This document shows, one piece after another, positions 7,104-11,553 of a DNA stretch of 11,553 nucleotides. Origin of the DNA: JBKBXU01 sp046313675 (GTDB taxonomy: Bacteria > Bacteroidota > Bacteroidia > Cytophagales > Cytophagaceae); NCBI GenBank assembly GCA_046313675.1, contig JBKBXU010000137.1, positions 1-11,553 of the forward strand, read 5' to 3'. Each line of letters opens with the position of its first letter. Positions within the stretch are counted from its first letter, which is position 1. The notes beneath the pieces were generated by a model that ran no database searches, had not been told where the DNA came from, and saw only the letters and a list, made by a program, of their open reading frames with translations. The translations under genes were made by a program, and so were the position numbers.

Positions 7104-8141
7104 TTACACAGTCGCACCACCACAACTTGACCCCGCTCCCGCAGTACAACCATAACAGTGCTGATTCACCTGAATCTCCCTGTTATTTAACTCATTGATT
7201 TCAACACTGCTGATGTGTTTACCATTTACCTTTACCTTCAAATCCAGCATTTGATTGAAGTCGCAATCATATATATATCCATCCCAACCTATGGAAAGCG
7301 TATTTCTACACATTACACCGGCAGCAGCAAGAGGGTTATACGCATTGACAAGCTTTTCCATGTAAGCATCATAATTATCCGAGTCAAGCAAATACTCAAG
7401 AAAACGGCTTACCGGTAAATTTGTAATGGTATAAAGGTTGTTAAAGTCAATATTAAATTCGCTTTTGAGAACCTTCTTAAACTGTACTTCAAGTTCTTCC
7501 TGAGATCCGGGTAAAAAAGCTCCTGAGGGATTATAAACCAGGTTTAAAATCAATCCTGATCCTTCCCGGCCATAACCAACATCATTTAGCAAATGAAGGG
7601 CTTTGACAGAATCGGCAAATACACCCTTTCCTCTCTGTCTGTCGGTACGATCTGCATTATAAAAAGGTAAAGAACTAATTACTTGCACCTTATGATCAGC
7701 GAAAAACTGAGGCAGATCATTATACTTTTTATTGGCTACAATAATGGTAAGATTACAACGAACCAGAATATTCTTGCCCAGTTTGAAGCATTCCTCTACA
7801 AACCAGCGGAATTCAGGATTCATTTCAGGAGCTCCGCCTGTTATATCTACAGTCTCAACAGTGGAATTTTTTAAAAAATCCAGACATTGCTGCATGGTTT
7901 CTTTTGTCATAATCTCTTTTCTGTCAGGCCCGGCATCAACATGACAATGGCGGCAGGTTTGATTACACATTTTGCCTATGTTGACCTGAAAAATCTCTGG
8001 CTGAAGAGGTTTTAAGGGATAAAGGCCACTTTGCTCGAGTTTCTGTTGAAATGTTGTAATGTTTTTAAATTGACCGTTACGATTTTCAAGCACATCAATC
8101 TGACAGGCGGCACTTGAGAGAAGGTTGCTTTTGCTTTTCAA
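7104..8141 (-). CDS. arsS: Arsenosugar biosynthesis radical SAM protein ArsS
   Basis: This is a 345-residue radical SAM enzyme. The [4Fe-4S] cluster motif is CNQTCRHC (Cys59, Cys63, Cys66), followed by HVDAGP and the SAM-binding TGGAPE (101-106). The C-terminal DUF3641-type domain ends with HCYGCTAGAGSSCGG (Cys329, Cys332, Cys340), the signature of ArsS; some homologues have selenocysteine in this family but here ordinary codons are seen. Work in cyanobacteria links ArsS, acting after ArsM, to joining a dimethylarsenic species to the 5'-deoxyadenosyl group of SAM, giving the precursor of arsenosugars. The start is unusual: the only usable one upstream of the cluster motif is TTG at 8141 (an in-frame TAA lies 6 codons further upstream; a GTG exists at codon 17). 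It sits 48 bases after the peroxidase gene and 11 bases before the glycosyltransferase. Confidence 0.95.
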   Translation of the reverse strand: MKSKSNLLSSAACQIDVLENRNGQFKNITTFQQKLEQSGLYPLKPLQPEIFQVNIGKMCNQTCRHCHVDAGPDRKEIMTKETMQQCLDFLKNSTVETVDITGGAPEMNPEFRWFVEECFKLGKNILVRCNLTIIVANKKYNDLPQFFADHKVQVISSLPFYNADRTDRQRGKGVFADSVKALHLLNDVGYGREGSGLILNLVYNPSGAFLPGSQEELEVQFKKVLKSEFNIDFNNLYTITNLPVSRFLEYLLDSDNYDAYMEKLVNAYNPLAAAGVMCRNTLSIGWDGYIYDCDFNQMLDLKVKVNGKHISSVEINELNNREIQVNQHCYGCTAGAGSSCGGATV

Positions 8142-8189
8142 AACTTTATTAAGTATTTAAATCTTTAAAAAATGATTAACTGGTGGGTA

Positions 8190-8525
8190 CTACATACTTA
8201 TATCTTTCACCTTATTCATCATCTGAACACCATGAACTAAAGTGGCACCGCCTTTTATTGCTGAAGCTACATGTACAGCTTCCATCATCTGTTCTTCTGT
8301 ATAACCTCTTTCCATAGTATCTACACTATAGGCATCAATACAATATGGGCATTGTACAGCGTGAGAAACAGCTAAAGCTATCAGGGACTTTTCTCTGGCT
8401 GTCAGAGCGCCATCTTTAAATACTTCACCATAATAGGAAAAGAATTTTTCGCCCATTGCCTGTTGAAAATCACTCACACAAGAAAATTTTTTGAGGTCTT
8501 CGGAATTGTAATAGGTTTTGCTCAT
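8190..8525 (-). CDS. Arsenosugar biosynthesis-associated peroxidase-like protein (AhpD/CMD family)
   Basis: This 111-residue protein belongs to the carboxymuconolactone decarboxylase/AhpD superfamily. The hallmarks are LTAREKSLIALAVSHAVQCPYCIDAY with the redox CxxC (Cys59, Cys62), an upstream His55, and a C-terminal helix pair (EEQMMEAVHVASAIKGGATLVHG). Family members use the CxxC to reduce peroxides or other oxidants. The subgroup with HAVQCPYCIDAY is found next to arsS, hence its name. Its job is probably to protect or reduce an arsenic intermediate, but that is inference. It is the first gene of the minus-strand operon, with the ATG at 8523-8525 and an A/T-rich leader of 40-50 bases before the DUF427 remnant. 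No Shine-Dalgarno is seen. Confidence 0.92.
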   Translation of the reverse strand: MSKTYYNSEDLKKFSCVSDFQQAMGEKFFSYYGEVFKDGALTAREKSLIALAVSHAVQCPYCIDAYSVDTMERGYTEEQMMEAVHVASAIKGGATLVHGVQMMNKVKDISM

Positions 8526-8566
8526 GTTTTAAAATTTGAATATAAATATAAGTTATACAAAAAAGA

Positions 8567-8733
8567 TTATTTGTCAGTTATAGAAACCCAAAAGGCCACA
8601 TGATTTCTGATTTTTCCGCCATAGCAGAAGTCTGAGGGTAATACCATGCTGCATCCTTATTGATTTTACCATCCGCCTCAATGTGGTAATAGTTTGCTGT
8701 TCCCTTCCATGGAAATAAGGTATTGGGTTCACT
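8567..8733 (-). pseudogene. Frameshifted remnant of a DUF427 protein
   Basis: In the frame covering 8731 downwards, the minus strand reads SEPNTLFPWKGTANYYHIEA then DGKINKDAAWYYPQTSAMAEK, the central signature of DUF427 proteins (xCPWKGTAxYYxxxVDGxxNxDAAWYYPxP). In that frame it ends with nonsense residues. Moving by one base after the run of five A's in GCGGAAAAATC restores IRNHVAFWVSITDK followed by TAA at 8567-8569, the usual DUF427 C-terminus (xxxIKxHVAFWKG). So one base is missing in the A-run. A TAA at 8734-8736 also separates this piece from anything upstream, and the N-terminal half of the domain cannot be recognised. The gene is therefore dead unless the A-run is a sequencing error, and the 5' part is missing in either case. 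A different 62-codon open frame across the same bases is a shadow. Confidence 0.8.
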
Positions 8734-8775
8734 TTATCTAAAAATGATAAAATAGGCTTCAAAAAGTTGTCATTC

Positions 8776-8820
8776 TTCCGACATTACAACAATAAATGTG
8801 TTTTTATTGTTTTGGCGGAA
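8776..8820. repeat. Nested inverted repeat / hairpin
   Basis: AACAATAAA (8788-8796) and TTTATTGTT (8803-8811) form a perfect 9-bp stem with a 6-base loop. They are enclosed by TTCCG (8776-8780) and CGGAA (8816-8820). No T-run follows on either strand, so it is not a clear intrinsic terminator. It lies between the DCC-family gene and the DUF427 remnant. Confidence 0.4.
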
Positions 8821-8938
8821 GGTTATAAACAATAAAGCTTCGCAATATTGACTCCGGAGCTTTTAAACTCCTTTCCCGAAAAATCGGGTGTGAAGTAAAA
8901 GTAATAAGTGAATTGGAAAATAGAGCTGAATCTCGGGT

Positions 8939-9325
8939 TTAATCTTTTCCCAAAAAGAAGGTGGTGATTCTATAAAAGCTATCCCTTCTTTTAGATACAA
9001 AAAGATAGCACTTATCAGCTATAAATTTAAAAATCGTTGAAGCCTTATAAAGCCTAAAAACCAGCTTTAATTTATTACCATACACCATGGACTTTAGAGC
9101 GGCTTCCGCACCTTTCAGCACGTGGCCATCTGATTCTACCATACAAACTGCTTCCTTAAAGTGCTTTTCCGACACATCCGGAAAATCGGATTTACCGCTC
9201 TGATAAGGTTTATACTCAACCCTGCCTTCCGACCAGCGTTCCCACCTTTTGATCCAGAAGCGACAAAAATCACACTCCATATCCCACAAAACCACAGGTT
9301 TATCTGACAAATACATTGTTTTCAT
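8939..9325 (-). CDS. DCC-family (DUF393) thiol-disulfide oxidoreductase-like protein
   Basis: The product is 128 residues from the ATG at 9323-9325. The N-terminus VVLWDMECDFCRFWIKRWERW has the DxxCxxC motif that names the DCC (Asp-Cys-Cys) family: Asp15, Cys18, Cys21, in a thioredoxin-like setting. EYKPYQSGKSDFPDV follows (usual FxxxQS), then VCMVESDGHVLKGAEAALKSM, and a basic C-terminal helix region. Length fits the family (about 120-150). It is a predicted thiol-disulfide oxidoreductase; partner and process are not known. The usual DGxCxLC is changed to DMECDFC, which keeps the acidic and Cys residues. It appears to be a single-gene transcript ahead of the DUF427 remnant. Confidence 0.85.
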   Translation of the reverse strand: MKTMYLSDKPVVLWDMECDFCRFWIKRWERWSEGRVEYKPYQSGKSDFPDVSEKHFKEAVCMVESDGHVLKGAEAALKSMVYGNKLKLVFRLYKASTIFKFIADKCYLFVSKRRDSFYRITTFFLGKD

Positions 9326-9512
9326 AAATAGCTGAATTTTTACAATCTAACTTGATCACTTCCCATATGTTCGGAACACAAGGGTTTAAGAATATCAAGA
9401 CGGACAATAAACAAGTTAAAACCGCACATCAAAATTTACTTCAGTCACCTGCAAGGCGAACCATTTAAAACGATTAGCAAATTCCGAATGTTCTATATAT
9501 AAAAAAAGAGCT

Positions 9513-10148
9513 ATGGCAATTAAGGAGAAGTTGAAGAAGTTAAAAGACCGAATAAAACGAGAAGCTAAAGTAATAACCGCTGATGAAACGAAAGACCGGA
9601 TTTTCTCAAGCAGGAAAAAATTTAGCTCGGAGGAAACAGCTCAAGAGGCATTTGAGACATCAAAACAAAGGTTATTCAACATAAATGCCTGGACTGAAAT
9701 ACCTGCATTGCTAAATTCTAAGTTCCATCTACATTTGCCAAATGGGGAAAGAACAAACAAAAAAGAGCCTATGATAGGAGAATTTATCAGCATTCAGTTA
9801 CCTGTCCCTTCTCCTCTGAACTGGGTTAGAATTGTGGATATAAAGGATGAAGAAAACTTTGCAGAATTTACCGTTTCACCAAGCGAAGACCCTTCCGATC
9901 AGGAAAACCCGGAAAAAATTGCTCACTTCTTCCATAATTTTACATCCAGTACATTTAAGGTTGAGCTGAAAGGAAACACCCTCTATGCCTATGAAATTGG
10001 CAAGAATGAAGCAGTAAATTCTAAAGGCCCGGAAGCTGGAAAACGAGGTTTAGTCAACATTGCTTTAGCGGAAGGCGGCTGGTTGGGATTTCAAAAAATC
10101 CAATGGAAGAACCTTACTGATTACCTAGTTAATAAGGCTCACAAGTAA
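9513..10148 (+). CDS. Conserved hypothetical protein with 3' end replaced by IS sequence
   Basis: The product is 211 residues from the ATG at 9513, preceded by an A-rich AAGAG. The N-terminus is a strongly basic helix (MAIKEKLKKLKDRIKREAK). The body is a probable alpha/beta domain with FNINAWTEIPALLNSKFHLH, a proline-rich link (SIQLPVPSPLNWVRIVDIKD), HFFHNFTSSTFKVELKGNTL and Trp-rich ends (EGGWLGFQKIQWKNLTDYL). I do not recognise a named family. No signal peptide or membrane segment is seen. The final codons for Ala-His-Lys and the TAA lie inside the left terminal repeat of the insertion sequence starting at 10136, so the native C-terminus beyond about residue 208 has been lost or replaced. 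Because the W-x-N-x-TDYL motif is near the natural end, the loss may be small and function may persist. Confidence 0.75.
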   Translation: MAIKEKLKKLKDRIKREAKVITADETKDRIFSSRKKFSSEETAQEAFETSKQRLFNINAWTEIPALLNSKFHLHLPNGERTNKKEPMIGEFISIQLPVPSPLNWVRIVDIKDEENFAEFTVSPSEDPSDQENPEKIAHFFHNFTSSTFKVELKGNTLYAYEIGKNEAVNSKGPEAGKRGLVNIALAEGGWLGFQKIQWKNLTDYLVNKAHK

Positions 10149-10160
10149 AAGTTGGGGAGT
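10136..10160 (+). repeat. Left terminal inverted repeat of the insertion sequence
   Basis: GGCTCACAAGTA, six less conserved bases, then GGGGAGT. It matches the complement of 11528-11552 at 19 of 25 positions by eye. The leading GG and internal GGGGAGT block are typical of ISL3-like ends. It contains the stop codon of the upstream gene. Confidence 0.8.
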
Positions 10161-10189
10161 AAGAGGTTTTGTTCTAACTTTAACAAAGA

Positions 10190-10576
10190 ATGAAATCAGA
10201 ATTTATAGCTCCATTTTTACCTGAGGGTATTTTAAATCATTTCGGTATAGAGTCAATATATGAACTGTGTGAGCTTCGCACGAAACTACCTTTTTATATG
10301 ATTGAGCTGGTTGAGAAGAACCATTTGTTTGGAGATTTCAACCAAGCTGATTATGAATCTAAGGGGTTTTATGAGACTAAAATTGTTCAAGATTTTCCGA
10401 TTAGAGGTAAGGCGGTTTATTTAGAAATTAAGCGGCGTAGATGGAGGCACAAAGTTCGAAAAGAAGAAATTATTAGCAATGATTATTCATATATAGCCGA
10501 GGGTTCGAAAATTACTAAAGAGCTCTCGGATTTTTTAAAAGATACAGGTCGAGACCCGAGAAGACACCATTGGTAA
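10190..10576 (+). CDS. ISAon1 family transposase N-terminal region protein
   Basis: The product is 128 residues from the ATG at 10190. It opens EFIAPFLPEGILNHFGIES, the usual start of the family, and has the diagnostic IVQDFPIRGKAVYLEIKRRRW (residues 66-86) and SYIAEGSKITKELSDFLKDTGR near the end. In complete elements this small protein precedes the DDE transposase and is thought to help recognise the ends through its basic region. The last residues (DPRRHHW) overlap the transposase frame in a different register. The frame of the transposase is +1 relative to this one. Confidence 0.9.
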   Translation: MKSEFIAPFLPEGILNHFGIESIYELCELRTKLPFYMIELVEKNHLFGDFNQADYESKGFYETKIVQDFPIRGKAVYLEIKRRRWRHKVRKEEIISNDYSYIAEGSKITKELSDFLKDTGRDPRRHHW

Positions 10577-11528
10577 TATTGCCAGTTACTATGTAGTCAA
10601 TGCCGATAAGCTTAGAAGGCATTATAAGAAAAAGAGCAGCGGACTTCAAGAATGGGATCAAAAACATCACGCAGAGGATTATTTAGTATTTCCTGATAAC
10701 ATTGGTGAATACTTGAGCATAGATGAAGTTGCTCTATCCCAAGGAGAGCTTTACACCTATGTAACCAATAAAAATGGAAGAGGGAAGAAAAAAACACTGG
10801 TCGCTTGCATTAAAGGCACTCAATCATTGGACATCATTAATGTTGTAGAAAAGATCCCTCTAGAATTACGGAAAAAAGTAAAGGAAATAACTTTAGGTAT
10901 GGCTAAAAATATGGAAGTTGCTGCCAAAACTTGTTTCCCTGAGGCTAGTTTAGTTACAGACAGGTTTCATGTGGTAAGGCTTTGTACAGAAGCTCTTCAG
11001 CACTTAAGAATAAAATACCGATGGGAAGAACTAGATAAAGAAAATGCTGCTGTAGAAGAAGCTAAAAAGAATAAGACAAAATATGAGCCGGTTATTTTGT
11101 CAAATGGTGATACCCCTAAGCAATTGCTGGCAAGATGTAGATATGTACTAGCCAAAAAAACTAATGAATGGACAGATAACCAACGAATACGTGCAGAACT
11201 GGCTTTTCAAAGATATCCCTCGTTAGAGGTGGCTTATAAGCTTACACTTGAATTTAGAAATATTTATGAGACAAACTTGAAAATATCTGCAGAAGAACGA
11301 TTTATTAATTGGGCAAAAAAGGTTCAAGATCATGAGCTCAAAGAATTCTATACTGTAGCCAATACGGTAAGAAACAACCTGGAAAATATTTTGAACTTCT
11401 TTAATAACAGGTCAACTAACGCCAATGCAGAGTCCTTTAATTCTAAAATTAAATTGTTCAGAGCAAATCTAAGAGGAGTGGTTGACACTAGCTTTTTCTT
11501 ATTCCGTTTGACAAAGCTATTCGCTTAA
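10539..11528 (+). CDS. ISAon1/ISL3-type DDE transposase, probably inactive
   Basis: The frame is open from 10539; similarity begins near 10563 (DTIGNIASYYVVNADKLRRHY) and runs to the TAA at 11526-11528. There is no in-frame ATG before the similarity; the first standard alternative start is TTG at 10713, which would cut off the N-terminal part. The protein therefore needs a frameshift from the upstream ORF, a non-standard start, or is degraded. The DDE domain shows the first Asp in LSIDEVALSQGELYT, TDRFHVVRL, and the Glu in NANAESFNSKIKLFRANLRG. The second catalytic Asp, normally in EITLDMAxNM of this family, is Gly (ITLGMAKNM, GGT at 10896-10898), so the active site appears broken. Everything else follows the family to its usual end FRLTKLFA. 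Confidence 0.88.
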   Translation, partial: KIQVETREDTIGNIASYYVVNADKLRRHYKKKSSGLQEWDQKHHAEDYLVFPDNIGEYLSIDEVALSQGELYTYVTNKNGRGKKKTLVACIKGTQSLDIINVVEKIPLELRKKVKEITLGMAKNMEVAAKTCFPEASLVTDRFHVVRLCTEALQHLRIKYRWEELDKENAAVEEAKKNKTKYEPVILSNGDTPKQLLARCRYVLAKKTNEWTDNQRIRAELAFQRYPSLEVAYKLTLEFRNIYETNLKISAEERFINWAKKVQDHELKEFYTVANTVRNNLENILNFFNNRSTNANAESFNSKIKLFRANLRGVVDTSFFLFRLTKLFA

Positions 11529-11552
11529 CTCCCCAGAAAATACTTGTGACCC
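11528..11552 (-). repeat. Right terminal inverted repeat of the insertion sequence
   Basis: The minus strand reads GGGTCACAAGTA, a diverged block, then GGGGAGT, matching the left end. It begins at the last base of the transposase stop codon, leaving only one base of flank (11553) in the window. Confidence 0.8.
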
Positions 11553-11553
11553 G

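Larger units (their letters stand above)
10136..11552 (+). mobile_element. ISAon1-family (ISL3-like) insertion sequence
   Basis: The element spans about 1417 bp between imperfect ~25-bp terminal inverted repeats, both starting GGxTCACAAGTA, and carries two plus-strand reading frames. The first encodes the ISAon1 N-terminal region protein and the second a DDE transposase with an ISL3-like catalytic domain. It inserted at the 3' end of the 9513 gene. ISL3-type elements usually make 8-bp target duplications; the 8 bases before the left end are GTTAATAA, and only the first base after the right end (G, 11553) is inside the window, consistent but not informative. The element is structurally complete, but the transposase carries a change at a catalytic position, so it is probably not autonomously mobile. 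Confidence 0.85.

Noticed and set aside
7104..7160. Selenocysteine in the C-terminal motif of ArsS
   Set aside because: Some homologues are selenoproteins, but here the Cys codons are ordinary and the only in-frame stop is the terminal one.
8526..8570. Bacteroidota-type promoter (TTTG and TAnnTTTG) upstream of the peroxidase gene
   Set aside because: TTTTTTG and TATATTTA are present, but their spacing does not fit the usual 19-20 bases, so no promoter is claimed.
8574..8762. 62-codon minus-strand open frame
   Set aside because: It is an out-of-frame reading of the DUF427 pseudogene; the recognisable residues are in the two other frames.
8875..8888. CCCGA-AAAA-TCGGG hairpin downstream of the DCC-family gene
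   Set aside because: The stem is only 5 bp and no T-run follows in the direction of transcription, so a terminator call is not supported.
9367..9468. 33-codon plus-strand frame before the 211-residue gene
   Set aside because: It is short, with no recognisable motif and no ribosome binding site; it is indistinguishable from chance.

Overview
The window looks like a chromosomal stretch from a member of the Bacteroidota (Bacteroidetes). The DNA is AT-rich, most starts lack a clear Shine-Dalgarno sequence, the intergenic palindromes are of a kind I associate with this phylum, and the right end carries an ISAon1-type insertion sequence. No tRNA, rRNA or CRISPR array was seen.

Layout. Positions 1-929 (minus) hold the N-terminal part of an isochorismatase-like cysteine hydrolase with an extra C-terminal barrel-like domain; it runs off the left edge. 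Positions 1069-1182 (plus) are a decapitated GH15 glucoamylase-like N-terminus, cut off exactly where a small SnoaL/NTF2-like gene (1183-1527, minus) ends. Positions 1692-3943 (minus) form a short operon: a mercuric-reductase-like FAD/disulfide oxidoreductase interrupted by one in-frame amber codon, a SAM methyltransferase, and a doubtful 73-residue ORF. The 3944-4482 gap is filled by a 235-bp-period direct repeat surrounding an inverted repeat. Then come a flavodoxin-like NADPH-dependent FMN reductase family protein (4483-5268) and a TIGR04283-type glycosyltransferase (5387-6085), both plus strand.

The functional core is an arsenosugar-biosynthesis cluster: the TIGR04283 glycosyltransferase on the plus strand converges on a minus-strand operon that runs AhpD-like peroxidase (8190-8525), radical SAM protein ArsS (7104-8141), TIGR04282 glycosyltransferase (6463-7092). 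The two arms are separated by a large palindromic repeat (6159-6348). ArsM, the arsenite methyltransferase expected to feed ArsS, is not in the window. The oxidoreductase and methyltransferase to the left are plausible accessory genes of the same pathway.

To the right are a DUF427 pseudogene (8567-8733), a DCC/DUF393 thiol-disulfide protein (8939-9325), and an unrecognised 211-residue protein (9513-10148). The last has its 3' end interrupted by a nearly complete 1417-bp insertion sequence (10136-11552); its stop codon lies inside the IS left terminal repeat. The transposase appears to have lost the second catalytic aspartate.

Overall the window is an arsenosugar cluster in a region with several broken genes: a truncated GH15, a nonsense oxidoreductase, a frameshifted DUF427, an IS-tailed gene and a probably dead transposase. 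No wholly new system is evident. The most distinctive observations are the decay events, the IS/gene fusion and the complex intergenic repeats.
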